64,000 bases of DNA from Betaproteobacteria bacterium. GTDB lineage: Bacteria > Pseudomonadota > Gammaproteobacteria > Burkholderiales > SG8-41. A program made the position numbers and the translations under genes. Below are positions 27,177 through 36,192 of the stretch, in pieces; the stretch's first letter is position 1; every line of letters begins with the position of its first letter. Below the pieces are notes generated by a model that saw nothing but the letters and a program-made list of their open reading frames with translations, was not told where the DNA came from and ran no database searches. The stretch lies in NCBI GenBank assembly GCA_028292435.1, contig JAQGMI010000048.1, positions 22,311 through 86,310 of the forward strand, written 5' to 3'.

Positions 27177-28122
27177 AAAAGTTGTACCAGTTATACGGCG
27201 CACTGCGGCAGTGATGCTCGAGCCGAGCTACATAAGCGCGCTGTGCGTCCTCGAGCGTGCGGTTGCGGTCGGCGCGCGACGCTGGCCAAGCGTTGACCAG
27301 ACGCTCGAAGTAAACCTCGTAACGGTTGCCGCCCCGATAGAGGCCAAACATCAGCACCATCGGCCGTTGCAGCACCGCTGCAAGCCGGAACGGGCCGCTC
27401 GGAAATTGCGCGTCTTCGTCGAGAAACCGGCAGTTGGCGGTACCTTCTCCCTGAAAGGTGCGATCGCCCAGCATGCCGACGATCTCATTGCCATTGAGCG
27501 CCGCCTCGACCTTCAGCATCGAGTCGATCCTGCCCAGCTCAATGACCTGCAGCGCGAGATCGGGATTTATCGCCGCAAGCACGGAGTTGAATTTTTTGGC
27601 ATTTTCCGCGTACATGACGAGGCTGATGCGCGCGGCCGTATTGCGCCTGCCGAGCGCGCGAATGATTTCGAAACTACCCATGTGCGCGCCCAGCAGAAAG
27701 CAGCCGTGGCCGCTTTGCGTCAATTCCGCCAGCAGCTCCTCGCCGTGTACGCGCACGTCGAATCGTTCGTATTGGTCGTTGAACAGGAAAACACGATCGA
27801 GCAGCATTGCAGCAAAGGTGTGGCAATGCCGGAACGCATCGAACACGCCGGGTTCGCGCGGCAGCACTTTGCGCAGATATTTTTTCGAGGCCGCATGCGC
27901 CGGTGCGGAAAAAAGCAAAAAATAAATGCAGACCGGATAGAGCACCAGGCGCGCGAATGAGCGGCCCAGCGTCAGCGCGATGGCCACGATCATGCGCAAC
28001 GCGAGCGTATTGCTGCGCTCCGGCCGCGCGACCCATTCCGGCAACGGGGGCGCCGCCGCCGCGTGAACTGGCTGCTCGTCCACACCTGAGCCGTGAGCGT
28101 CGTCTGCTAAGCCGGGCTGCAT
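27157..28122 (-). CDS. LpxL/HtrB-like acyltransferase
   Basis: A 321-residue protein starting at ATG 28122. A hydrophobic segment near residues 43-68 is followed by the catalytic motif GAHMGSFE (H-x4-E) of lipid A acyltransferases, and later by GMLGDRTFQGEG and FRLAAVLQRPMVLMFG. Enzymes of this family move acyl groups from ACP to a lipid or sugar hydroxyl at the inner membrane. In this cluster it probably transfers the aryl polyene chain or a fatty acid to the glycolipid anchor. It overlaps the dehydratase gene by 16 bases. Confidence 0.85.
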   Translation of the reverse strand: MQPGLADDAHGSGVDEQPVHAAAAPPLPEWVARPERSNTLALRMIVAIALTLGRSFARLVLYPVCIYFLLFSAPAHAASKKYLRKVLPREPGVFDAFRHCHTFAAMLLDRVFLFNDQYERFDVRVHGEELLAELTQSGHGCFLLGAHMGSFEIIRALGRRNTAARISLVMYAENAKKFNSVLAAINPDLALQVIELGRIDSMLKVEAALNGNEIVGMLGDRTFQGEGTANCRFLDEDAQFPSGPFRLAAVLQRPMVLMFGLYRGGNRYEVYFERLVNAWPASRADRNRTLEDAQRAYVARLEHHCRSAPYNWYNFYDFWRN

Positions 28123-28445
28123 AACGCTTCGCGGGTCACCGTGCCGGTCAACACAGTGGTGGCGCCAACCGCGCACGTGAACTTGATTGACCCCGTTTTA
28201 AGTTCGGTAAATTCGATGGTGAACGTATCGCCCGGCCGCACCGGATGCAAAAACTTTGCGGACACCGGCTGGCCCTGCGCGAAGTCGAGACCGAGGCTTT
28301 GTTCGATCGCGCACAACGTTTCACTCAACAGCAGCGCGCCCGGGACGATTGGATTGCCCGGGAAATGGCCCGCCGCCGTCGGATGATCATGGGGGAACGA
28401 ACGCTCGAGCAGCGTCAAGATCCGCTCCCGCCGCTGGCGGCGCAT
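28107..28445 (-). CDS. FabZ-like 3-hydroxyacyl-ACP dehydratase (ApeI-like)
   Basis: A 112-residue hotdog protein with the FabZ active-site pattern HFPGNPIVPGALLLSE. His27 and Glu42 are in the expected catalytic positions. It is shorter than typical FabZ (about 150) but similar to the small dehydratases of aryl polyene clusters. It probably forms a heterodimer with the dehydratase encoded at 20182. It overlaps the AMP ligase gene by 31 bases. Confidence 0.82.
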   Translation of the reverse strand: MRRQRRERILTLLERSFPHDHPTAAGHFPGNPIVPGALLLSETLCAIEQSLGLDFAQGQPVSAKFLHPVRPGDTFTIEFTELKTGSIKFTCAVGATTVLTGTVTREALCSPA

Positions 28446-29752
28446 AGCGCGCTCAAGGCTTCGCGCGGCAGTTTGCCGGTCGCGTTACGCGGCAGCGCTT
28501 CAACCAGGCGCAACGGGCGCGGCATAAAGGCGGGATCAATGCGTTCGCGCAACGCCGCTATCAGCGCGTCGCGCGTAAGGCCGGGCGCGACGACAAACGC
28601 CGTCAAGCGGCTTGCTACGCCGTCGCGCTCGGCCGGCATGAAGAATGCACCGTCATGCACGCCGCTGATCGAATTCAAATGGTGATTGAGACTCGCCAGC
28701 GACGTGCGTTTACCGGCGATATTGACGAGATCCGCGCTCCGGCCATGGAGCAGAAAATGCTCATCGCCGCGTATTTCGATGACGTCTTGCAGCATCACTT
28801 CGGTTTCGACGTGTCCGCCGCGGACCCACGTGCCTTGCTTGTCTTCGCGCAGCGTCAAGCCGGGTAATGCCTGCCAGTCGGCCGTTTGAACCGTGCGCCG
28901 CGTGGCGACCTGGCCGGCTTCGGTGCAGCCGTAAATTTCATAGAGAGGTGCCGCGAAGCGTACTTCGGCTGCGGTCGCCAGCTGCGGTGTCAGCGCTGCC
29001 GTTGCGCATAAAATCAATTCAACGGGCGGCAAGTCGTCCGATCCGCTTAACAATGCGCGAAGATGAACCGGCGTGGTGACGAGGCAGCGCGGGCGCGGCA
29101 GTGAGGCCAGTTCTGTAAGGACGTCGGCTGGATAGAACGGCCGCCCGGCATGCAGTGCGAAACCGCCCTGCATCGCCATCAGCACCGAGGATTCCAGTCC
29201 GTACATGTGCTGCGGCGGCACTGTGCCGAGGACCGCCATGCCGGCGTAAGCGTGCAGATCAAGGCGCGCGACTTCTGCCTGCGCACCTCTCACCAGCGAA
29301 CGCCATGACTTCTCGTGGGGCAGCGGCTGGCCGGTGGAGCCGGAGGTGAAAACGAGCGCGGCGATCTGCGCTGCCGGTATCGTCGGCATGGATGGCGCGA
29401 GTGGATAAGACGCCTTCATCGGCGGGTAAAAAAAAGTCTCGAGGTTGCGATAAGGACTTGCGTCATCGGTCAAACAGTAGACGTCGGCGTAGCGCTTCTT
29501 CAATTGCGTGACGAGATCGGACGTCTGGTTTGGCGGCAACAGACTGATCTGACGCTTAAGCAACGCGGCACAAAAGCCGACGACAAAATGATAGCGGTCG
29601 CTGCACAGGTTGAAGACGTGCCGCCTCTCCGGCAAAACGGTCGCGAGCTGTGCGACGTCCCGCAGAAACTGCTCCACCCTGATCGCCTTGCGGTCGCGAT
29701 AGGCAAATATCGCACCGCTCGCGTAGCCGCTAAGCAGGGAAAGCTCGATCAT
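28415..29752 (-). CDS. AMP-dependent acyl-ACP ligase for the aryl starter (ApeH-like)
   Basis: A 445-residue adenylate-forming enzyme. The phosphate loop is FTSGSTGQP (135-143), the central motif YEIYGCTEAGQVATR is the A5-type core, and the C-terminal PRNATGKLPREAL carries the catalytic lysine. It is shorter at the N-terminus than most acyl-CoA synthetases, as are the ligases of aryl polyene clusters. It would activate hydroxybenzoate from the chorismatase and load it on the ACP encoded upstream. Confidence 0.87.
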   Translation of the reverse strand: MIELSLLSGYASGAIFAYRDRKAIRVEQFLRDVAQLATVLPERRHVFNLCSDRYHFVVGFCAALLKRQISLLPPNQTSDLVTQLKKRYADVYCLTDDASPYRNLETFFYPPMKASYPLAPSMPTIPAAQIAALVFTSGSTGQPLPHEKSWRSLVRGAQAEVARLDLHAYAGMAVLGTVPPQHMYGLESSVLMAMQGGFALHAGRPFYPADVLTELASLPRPRCLVTTPVHLRALLSGSDDLPPVELILCATAALTPQLATAAEVRFAAPLYEIYGCTEAGQVATRRTVQTADWQALPGLTLREDKQGTWVRGGHVETEVMLQDVIEIRGDEHFLLHGRSADLVNIAGKRTSLASLNHHLNSISGVHDGAFFMPAERDGVASRLTAFVVAPGLTRDALIAALRERIDPAFMPRPLRLVEALPRNATGKLPREALSALCAASGGSGS

Positions 29753-30423
29753 GCTTTGGAAGCCGTTGTCGCAGCGCCGCGCGCACCCGCGGAATCATCC
29801 TTGAACGCGCGGATACAATCGATGATCGAGGCATGCGGAAAGTCGCCATGGCGCACGATGCGATAGAGATATTCGCCGCCGAACATGAGAGCCAGCAACG
29901 GAAAATTCAAAACGTTCACAAAGAGCGACCACTGGCGCGGTGACCCAAACAGAAAGAGCAGCGCTGAAACAATCAGCTGCGCGGCGAAGAACAGGCACCA
30001 TGCGACGGTCGCGCGGCGGGTATAGGTGCGAAGTGCCGGCGGCAGCGTGCCATGCACCCGGCCCGCTAGGCGTGTGATCAGCGGTTCGTGGCCGGACCGC
30101 AGCGTGCGCGCGAAGAGCCATAGCAAAGATAGATAGATAGCGGCGTGCGGCAAGCTGTAGGCGGCGGCGGGACCCCACGATGCCTGCTGCTCAATCGCGT
30201 ACACAGCGAGAGCCGACGCGCCCAGAACGACCGACCAGCGCAGCTTGTTATCCGCGCGGATCGCGATCCAGCACGCCAGCACGACGAGCGGCACAAATGC
30301 GAGCGCCAGACGAACGAACTCTTGCTGCCCGCCGGTCACTGCGGAATACGCTAGCCATTGAGATCCGGCCCCGGCTATGATTATCAGCGCCGACCAAAGC
30401 CGGCCACCGAAACGCCGCGGCAT
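29749..30423 (-). CDS. COG4648-like integral membrane protein of the pigment cluster
   Basis: A 224-residue protein with about six hydrophobic segments (for example LWSALIIIAGAGSQWLAYSAV, AAAYSLPHAAIYLSLLWLFAR and VAWCLFFAAQLIVSALLFLFG). Proteins of this type are a regular member of aryl polyene clusters next to the ACP and AMP ligase, but their function is unknown. It overlaps the ligase gene by four bases and directly abuts the ACP gene. Confidence 0.8.
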   Translation of the reverse strand: MPRRFGGRLWSALIIIAGAGSQWLAYSAVTGGQQEFVRLALAFVPLVVLACWIAIRADNKLRWSVVLGASALAVYAIEQQASWGPAAAYSLPHAAIYLSLLWLFARTLRSGHEPLITRLAGRVHGTLPPALRTYTRRATVAWCLFFAAQLIVSALLFLFGSPRQWSLFVNVLNFPLLALMFGGEYLYRIVRHGDFPHASIIDCIRAFKDDSAGARGAATTASKA

Positions 30424-30777
30424 TTATTTGCTTCGATGCTGCTGGATATGCTTGTTCAGGCTGCGCAATGAGCTGAAAATTTCGTGGTTATTCTCATCGT
30501 CGGAGCGCAAGTTCAGGCCGTATTTCTTCGAAATTGCAAGCGCGAGCTCGAGCACGTCGATTGAATCCAGCCCCAACCCTTCGCGATAAAGACGCGCGTC
30601 GGGTTTGATTTCCGCAGCGGACACCTCGAGATTCAGCGTAACAACGATCAACTGCGCGAGTTCAAATTCTGTGGGACTGGCAGTCTGTTCATCGACTGGC
30701 GAACGGTCCGCCGGGTGGGCATCGGTGCCATCACTGTTCACCGCAACCAAAGCGGGTTTGTATTTAAGGTTGGACAT
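30424..30777 (-). CDS. Acyl carrier protein of the pigment cluster
   Basis: A 117-residue protein starting at ATG 30777, preceded by AGGGG on the minus strand. The carrier motif GLDSIDVLEL gives Ser72 as the phosphopantetheine attachment site. An unusual 40-residue N-terminal extension rich in polar residues precedes the four-helix domain. It is the first gene of the leftward operon. Aryl polyene clusters commonly encode two ACPs; I find only this one here, so the second may be elsewhere or not needed. Confidence 0.88.
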   Translation of the reverse strand: MSNLKYKPALVAVNSDGTDAHPADRSPVDEQTASPTEFELAQLIVVTLNLEVSAAEIKPDARLYREGLGLDSIDVLELALAISKKYGLNLRSDDENNHEIFSSLRSLNKHIQQHRSK

Positions 30778-30814
30778 TCCTAACCCCTGAATTATTAGAA
30801 ACGGCAGATACCTC

Positions 30815-30857
30815 ATCATAACCGTGCGCACCAGAAACATATGTGCGCTAACCAACA
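30815..30857 (-). promoter_or_regulatory. Degenerate palindrome and promoter of the 13-gene pigment operon
   Basis: TGTGCGctaaCCAACA (30842-30857) matches the recurring motif with one weak half. On the minus strand a TATGAT hexamer (30820-30815) starts 29.5 bp from the motif centre, the same spacing as at cbpA and asmA. The predicted start near 30808 leaves a 31-base leader before the ACP gene. This makes the motif the likely activator site of the whole leftward operon. Confidence 0.6.
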
Positions 30858-31090
30858 TGAACAGTATAACCGTTCGCAGTATGGCGGTGCCAGGCGCGCT
30901 GGTGAGCGTGACGGTCGAATCTATTTCAGCGAGTTCATGAATTCTCAAACTCCTAACAAAGCGCTGCCTGATCGTATTCGGTAAGCATCATCTGTCGCAT
31001 TTGATCGCAAATTAAAAATCACGGCATCACGATGTCATTTCCTGACGAAATGCCGGATGCGCTGCGGCGCGTTGCGCGGCGCACGCTTTA

Positions 31091-31133
31091 TGTGCGCTAG
31101 CGCACAGCGGATTTACCACCAGCCAGCTATGGT
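31091..31133 (+). promoter_or_regulatory. Perfect palindrome TGTGCGctagCGCACA and promoter of asmA
   Basis: The 16-base sequence at 31091-31106 is a perfect palindrome and the best copy of the recurring motif. A -10-like TATGGT starts at 31128, 29.5 bp from its centre. The start near 31140 would give a 67-base leader before asmA. No comparable -10 is seen at the mirrored position on the minus strand, so this copy probably serves asmA only. Confidence 0.62.
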
Positions 31134-31206
31134 CCAAGCGGTCGAGTTTGTGCCCGCTGGAGTCATGAATTACTAATTAAATATCGAGACGGCTGCGGAT
31201 CGGGAT

Positions 31207-33165
31207 ATGAGTAAGCATAGGGCATTAAAGTGGGCGGGCGGGATCGTACTGGGATTGATCCTGCTGCTGGTGGCCATAGTCGCACTCTTCGACTGGAACT
31301 GGCTGCGCGAGCCGATTGCACGCAGGGTGACGGCAGCCACCGGCCGGAGCTTCGCAATCAACGGCAATCTGGAAGTCCATTTGTCGCTGCATCCACGCAT
31401 CATCGCCAACGACATCGTGATGGGCAACGCCGAATGGGCGCGTGAACCGACCATGGCGCAGATCAGGCAACTTGATTTCAGAATCGACTTGCTGCCGCTG
31501 CTGCATCGTAAACTATCGTTCCCTGAAATTTCGCTGATCGAGCCGCGGCTTGCGCTCGAAGTGCGCAAAGACGACACGCCGAACTGGAAATTCAAGGAAA
31601 GCGACAAGAGCGAGCCGACCGAACTGCCGGCGATCGACCGTCTTACCATCGACAAAGGCAGCGCGAGTTATCGCGATCCGCGCATCGACACGGATCTCGC
31701 GCTCGAAGTAAGAACGCTCGATGGCCAAGCCACCGATCCGGCCGCGCGGCTGGAGGTTACCGGCAAGGGACGCTTCAAAGGCATGGCAGTCACCGCGCGC
31801 GCGCGCGGCGGTGCGCTGTTAAGCCTGCGCAACGCGGACGACCCGTATCCGATCAATGCGAGCGCGACGTTCGGCCAGACCAAAGCGAGCATTGACGGCA
31901 AGCTGCTTGATCCCTTGCACCTGAAAGGCGAGCAACTCAACTTCACGCTCGAAGGCGGCGATCTCGCGCAGCTTTTTCCGATCATTGGCGTGCCGATCCC
32001 GCCGACGCCGCCTTACAAGCTTGCCGGCTTCCTCGATCACCAGGGCGACGTGTGGACATTCCGCGGCTTCAAGGGAAAGGTCGGGCAGAGCGATCTCGCC
32101 GGCGATTTTGCAGTCGATCGCAGCCGCAACCCGCAATTTTTGTCGGCAAAGCTGGTGTCGCGCCAGCTGCGCATGGAGGATCTCGCCGGTTTCATCGGCG
32201 CTCGCACCAGCGACGCGCCGGCAGTGAAGCCGGCCAAGACGGATCCGGACCGGGTGCTGCCGTCGGAACCGTACAACCTGGAGAAACTGCAGTCGGCCAA
32301 TGCCGACATCAGTTTTCGTGGCGACAAGATCGTCACCGAGAAAATGCCGCTCGAAAAGATGAACGCGCACCTGACGCTGAACAACGGCGTGCTCAAGCTC
32401 GCGCCGCTCGACTTCGGCGTCGCCGGCGGCAATATCGTGTCGCAGATTGAAATGGACGCCCGCAAGCCCGGCATCGAGACGAGCGCGGACGTGAGCATGC
32501 GGGGCTTGAGCCTCGAGCGCATGGTTCCCGATTCAAAGCTCGGCGAGGTGAACAAGGGCACGTTCGGCGGCCATGCGAAGTTGCAGGGCAAAGGCAATTC
32601 GGTTGCGCAAATGCTCGGCACCGCGAATGGTGAGGCGGCGATGATCATGGATGGCGGCACCTTCAGCGAGCTTATTCTTCGGCTCATGGGCCTCGACATC
32701 GCCAACTCGCTGGTTGCCTGGCTGGGCGGCGATAAACAATTGCCGGTGCGATGCATGGTCGGCAACTTCAAAGCGGTGGACGGCAAGTTCAATATCGATA
32801 CGCTGCTCATCGAAACGCCGAAGGTCAGCGTCACCGGCACAGGCAGTGTCGATCTCGGCGACGAAGCGCTCGATCTGAGGCTGGTATCGCACAACAAGGG
32901 CTTTAGCCTCGCTTCGTTGCGCGGCCCGATCCTGGTGACCGGCACTTTCAAAGCGCCGAAGGCGCGCCCCGAAATGGGCAACGTCGCTGTGCGCGGCGGC
33001 CTCGCGGTCGTGCTGGGCGCAGTGACCGCGGGCATCGGCGCCTTGCTGCCGCTGCTCGAGTTCGGCAAACGCGAGGACAATAATTGCGTCGCGTTAATGA
33101 ATGAGGCAAAAGCGGACGCTGGCGTCAAGGAAAGCGAACTCAAGCCGCGGAACAACAAGAAATGA
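31207..33165 (+). CDS. AsmA-family protein
   Basis: A 652-residue protein with one N-terminal transmembrane segment (residues 8-28) and a long periplasmic part of repeating beta-strands. The segment FAINGNLEVHLSLHPRIIANDIVMGNAEWA directly after the anchor is typical of AsmA. The C-terminal half has the VSVTGTGSVDLGDEALDLRL type repeats. AsmA-like proteins are thought to move phospholipids between the membranes. It is cotranscribed with the PLD gene, with a four-base overlap, and preceded by the palindromic motif. Confidence 0.88.
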   Translation: MSKHRALKWAGGIVLGLILLLVAIVALFDWNWLREPIARRVTAATGRSFAINGNLEVHLSLHPRIIANDIVMGNAEWAREPTMAQIRQLDFRIDLLPLLHRKLSFPEISLIEPRLALEVRKDDTPNWKFKESDKSEPTELPAIDRLTIDKGSASYRDPRIDTDLALEVRTLDGQATDPAARLEVTGKGRFKGMAVTARARGGALLSLRNADDPYPINASATFGQTKASIDGKLLDPLHLKGEQLNFTLEGGDLAQLFPIIGVPIPPTPPYKLAGFLDHQGDVWTFRGFKGKVGQSDLAGDFAVDRSRNPQFLSAKLVSRQLRMEDLAGFIGARTSDAPAVKPAKTDPDRVLPSEPYNLEKLQSANADISFRGDKIVTEKMPLEKMNAHLTLNNGVLKLAPLDFGVAGGNIVSQIEMDARKPGIETSADVSMRGLSLERMVPDSKLGEVNKGTFGGHAKLQGKGNSVAQMLGTANGEAAMIMDGGTFSELILRLMGLDIANSLVAWLGGDKQLPVRCMVGNFKAVDGKFNIDTLLIETPKVSVTGTGSVDLGDEALDLRLVSHNKGFSLASLRGPILVTGTFKAPKARPEMGNVAVRGGLAVVLGAVTAGIGALLPLLEFGKREDNNCVALMNEAKADAGVKESELKPRNNKK

Positions 33166-34541
33166 TGGCTGCAGCGCGCACGTTTTTGGCGTGCGCACTG
33201 CTGGCGGTGACTGCTTGCGCGACCCTACCGGACGCGCGGCTTTACATCGAAGGGCGCAATCCCGCACCCGTGCAGGTCGATGGCGCGCGCGGGCCGCTGT
33301 CGCGTCAGAAAACCGAAGCGCTGCTGGCCGAACTCAAGCGCAAATCCGGCGATCTCGACATCCTGCAAAAGCATGTCGCCATCGAGCAGGAGATCGTCGG
33401 CGCACCGCTCAGCGCGGGCAATAAAACGCTGCTGCTGCAGGACGGGCCGGCAACGTATCGCGAGATGATAGAGGCGATGAATCAGGCGAAAGACCACATC
33501 AATCTCGAAACCTATACCTTCGAAGACGATGAGGTAGGGCGCGAGTTCGCGGATATCCTGCTCGTCAAGCAGGCGCAGGGCGTTCAGGTCAATGTGATTT
33601 ACGACAGCGTCGGTTCGATTGGCACGCCGCGGGCGTTTTTCGAGCGATTGACGCAGAACGGCGTGCGCGTGCTCGAATTCAATCCGGTTAATCCGCTGAC
33701 CGCGCGCAAGGGCTGGCAAATCAACCATCGCGACCATCGTAAATTGCTGGTCGTCGACGGCCAGACTGCGTTTGTCGGCGGCATCAACATCAGCAGCGTC
33801 TATTCGAGCGGGTCGAGCCCGGGGCGTTCGGGACGAGTGAAGAGCGGTAGCGGCGGCTGGCGCGATACGCATATCCGCATCGATGGTCCGGCGGTGGCGG
33901 GCTTTCAGCAGTTGTTTCTGTCGACGTGGGAAAAGCAGAAGGGCGATCCGCTTGCGGAGCGTAAATATTTTCCGGTGCTGACAGGCAGGGGCCCGGACCT
34001 GGTGCGCAGCGTCGGCAGCACGGCCGACGAGCAGCACAGCCTGATTTATCTCACGCTGATTTCGGCGCTGACCAACGCCGAAAAATCAATCCATATCACG
34101 CAGGCCTATTTTGTTCCCGACGCGCAGTTCATGCGCGCGCTGACCGATGCGGCGAAGCGCGGCGTCGATGTCGCGCTGGTGCTGCCGGGGACCTCGGATC
34201 TCGGCCTCGTTTTTCATGCGGGGCGCTCGTACTATGCCGACCTGCTCGAGGCCGGCGTACACATCTATGAACGCAGCGGCGGCGTGCTGCATTCGAAAAC
34301 GGCCGTGATCGACGACGTGTGGTCGTGCATCGGTTCGACCAATCTCGATTGGCGCAGCTTCCTGCATAACGACGAAGTCAATGCGGTCGTCCTCGGCACC
34401 CTGTTTGCGCGCCAGATGCAGGACATGTTCGAGCGCGACGTTGCGGCATCGATGGCGATCACGCCGCAAGCATGGGCCGGGCGCGGGCTCCAGTACCGGC
34501 TTAAGGAAATGGCCGCGCGCGTGTGGGCGTACTGGTTGTAA
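33162..34541 (+). CDS. Phospholipase D/cardiolipin-synthase-like lipoprotein
   Basis: A 459-residue protein with a lipoprotein signal whose lipobox is VTAC (Cys19). Two HKD motifs are present: H192-R-K194 with Asp199, and H377-S-K379 with Asp384. Both copies are needed for phosphatidyl transfer, so the enzyme is probably active. Its length and the segment INLETYTFEDDEVG match cardiolipin-synthase-like members rather than secreted phospholipases. A lipid anchor on a cardiolipin-synthase-like enzyme is unusual and suggests a periplasm-facing role in lipid remodelling, together with AsmA. Confidence 0.87.
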   Translation: MMAAARTFLACALLAVTACATLPDARLYIEGRNPAPVQVDGARGPLSRQKTEALLAELKRKSGDLDILQKHVAIEQEIVGAPLSAGNKTLLLQDGPATYREMIEAMNQAKDHINLETYTFEDDEVGREFADILLVKQAQGVQVNVIYDSVGSIGTPRAFFERLTQNGVRVLEFNPVNPLTARKGWQINHRDHRKLLVVDGQTAFVGGINISSVYSSGSSPGRSGRVKSGSGGWRDTHIRIDGPAVAGFQQLFLSTWEKQKGDPLAERKYFPVLTGRGPDLVRSVGSTADEQHSLIYLTLISALTNAEKSIHITQAYFVPDAQFMRALTDAAKRGVDVALVLPGTSDLGLVFHAGRSYYADLLEAGVHIYERSGGVLHSKTAVIDDVWSCIGSTNLDWRSFLHNDEVNAVVLGTLFARQMQDMFERDVAASMAITPQAWAGRGLQYRLKEMAARVWAYWL

Positions 34542-34545
34542 TCGA

Positions 34546-35232
34546 TCAGCGCGTCGCGGCCGGCGTAGCCACCGCAGGAAAAGGCGAAACCGCCGGCGCC
34601 GCCTGTGCGCAGAACGCTGCCACGTCATTCAGCACTTTTGCGACGGCTGCCTGCGCAGCGGTGACGCCGCCGCGCGGATCGTCGCTTGGCGCCGCGGCGG
34701 TTGCCTCGAATTCGCGCGCGGCCACTATCCGCCGGGATGCAGTCTCAACCAGGTAAGCGCGCAAAGTCAACCGCACCTGGCTCGGCGAGACGGTGAATTC
34801 CTGCTGCAGCCGCATGACTTCCGTATCGAGCCGGATCTCGCCGCTGGCGGGGCTCGGCGTTTGCACCACCGCGCGAAACGCCTCGCGTTCGGTGATGGCG
34901 GCGACGATCAGCGGCGCCAGCATGCGCGCCGGCGTATCGACCCATTCGTTGTGCGCGAAATATTCGAGCTGGTCCGGCCTCCGCAGATACATCATGCGCG
35001 GACTGTCGAAGCCGGCAGCCGCGTGGGGATGGTTGACGATCAGGGTGAGCGGTGTCGCGGCGCTGCGCGCTTCGCCGGCTTTCGTTGGCTGCGGCGCGTA
35101 GATAAGCGAATAGATTGTCGGATGCTCAGCCGGCGTAGTGAACGGCTTGAGCGCGCTGCACCCCGCAACGAGCGCAAGTGCCAATGCCGCGCCGGCCTGC
35201 AGCCATGCGAAAAAATCGCGCTCTGCTTTCAT
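34546..35232 (-). CDS. ABC-type transport auxiliary lipoprotein (PqiC-like)
   Basis: A 228-residue lipoprotein with the lipobox VAGC (Cys25). The mature domain resembles the PqiC/DUF330-type auxiliary lipoproteins that accompany MCE transporters, with segments such as PTIYSLIYAPQ and SPRMMYLRRPDQLEYFAHNEWVD. It is the last gene of the four-gene Mla-type operon, overlapping the MCE gene by four bases. It is expected to be outer-membrane-anchored and to receive lipid from the MCE protein. Confidence 0.82.
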   Translation of the reverse strand: MKAERDFFAWLQAGAALALALVAGCSALKPFTTPAEHPTIYSLIYAPQPTKAGEARSAATPLTLIVNHPHAAAGFDSPRMMYLRRPDQLEYFAHNEWVDTPARMLAPLIVAAITEREAFRAVVQTPSPASGEIRLDTEVMRLQQEFTVSPSQVRLTLRAYLVETASRRIVAAREFEATAAAPSDDPRGGVTAAQAAVAKVLNDVAAFCAQAAPAVSPFPAVATPAATR

Positions 35233-36188
35233 TCGCCCGGTTTTTCGCCTGGACCCGGCGGTACCGGGCGGCGGCCGACCAACAAGCCGCCCGGGCTGCC
35301 TTCTATTCTTTCGCTAAGACGCCGCAAGGACGCGGCGAGCACGCTTAATTCGCCGAGCAGGCGCTGGGTTTCGGGCAGGGTGTCGGCGGTAAACCGCTTG
35401 ACGTCGCCGCCGACCGAGTCGATCGTGCGACCGGCAGTTTCGAGAGTGCGGCCCGCCGTCGCGCTCGCGAGCGCGGCCTCGTTGCCCATTTTTTCGAGCG
35501 CATCGACGCTGCGGCCAATGCGTTCGACCAGCGGCCCGAGTTCGGCCGTCACTTTTGCCGTGTGGTCGAAAGTCTGTGCCGCGTTCGCAATGCCTGTATT
35601 CAGCGTTTCACGGCGGGCGGCGATTGTTTCGGTCACGGCGGCGAGATTGGCGAGCGTGGTTTTGACCGACGCGAGATTGTCGTCGCTCAGCAGCGCGTCG
35701 ATCTTGTTCGACGTCGCGTCGAGTTTGCTGAGCGCGGTCGTCATCACATTTTCGAGGCGCGCGCCAAGCGACGGCTTGGTCTTTATCACCGGATAACGAT
35801 GACCGGCGGCGGCGACGAGCGGCGGCGCGGTGGCCGTGCTGCCGCTCAATTCAACATACGCAATGCCGGTCAGGCCTTGCGTCTTCAACACGGCTTCGGT
35901 GTCGGTCTTGATCGGTGTGCCGCTCTCGATGGCAAATTCGAGGATCACGCGAGTGGGGTCTTCGCGATTGAGCCGGATGTCGACGACTTTGCCGACGTCG
36001 ACCCCATTGTATTTAACCGCTGCATTGAGATTCAGTCCGGCCACCGACTCTTCTTCGACCGCGAGATAGTGATCGTAGTGCTTGCGCACGGCGCCGCCGG
36101 ATGCGATCCACAGGATGCCGGCGACGAGTGCTGCGACCAGTACGATCACGAACAAGCCCACTGCCGCAAGATTGACTTTGGTTTCCAC
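35229..36188 (-). CDS. MCE (MlaD-like) periplasmic lipid-binding protein
   Basis: A 319-residue protein; GTG 36188 is chosen as start because VETKVNLAAVGLFV begins the conserved family sequence and lies four bases after the ATPase gene. One transmembrane segment (about residues 7-30) is followed by the MCE domain with LNLNAAVKYNGVDVGKV and the later AYVELSG. The C-terminal half is a long helical, coiled-coil-prone region (SKLDATSNKIDALLSD and following). The protein binds phospholipids as part of the inner-membrane complex. Confidence 0.88.
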   Translation of the reverse strand: METKVNLAAVGLFVIVLVAALVAGILWIASGGAVRKHYDHYLAVEEESVAGLNLNAAVKYNGVDVGKVVDIRLNREDPTRVILEFAIESGTPIKTDTEAVLKTQGLTGIAYVELSGSTATAPPLVAAAGHRYPVIKTKPSLGARLENVMTTALSKLDATSNKIDALLSDDNLASVKTTLANLAAVTETIAARRETLNTGIANAAQTFDHTAKVTAELGPLVERIGRSVDALEKMGNEAALASATAGRTLETAGRTIDSVGGDVKRFTADTLPETQRLLGELSVLAASLRRLSERIEGSPGGLLVGRRPVPPGPGEKPGE

Positions 36189-36192
36189 GGTG

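Larger units (their letters stand above)
30778..31206. other. Intergenic region between the pigment operon and asmA
   Basis: This 429-bp divergent region has no convincing gene. It holds the leftward promoter (30815-30857) and the rightward promoter (31091-31133), each with its own palindrome. The AT-rich stretch 31001-31020 shows nothing further that I can name. Confidence 0.6.
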
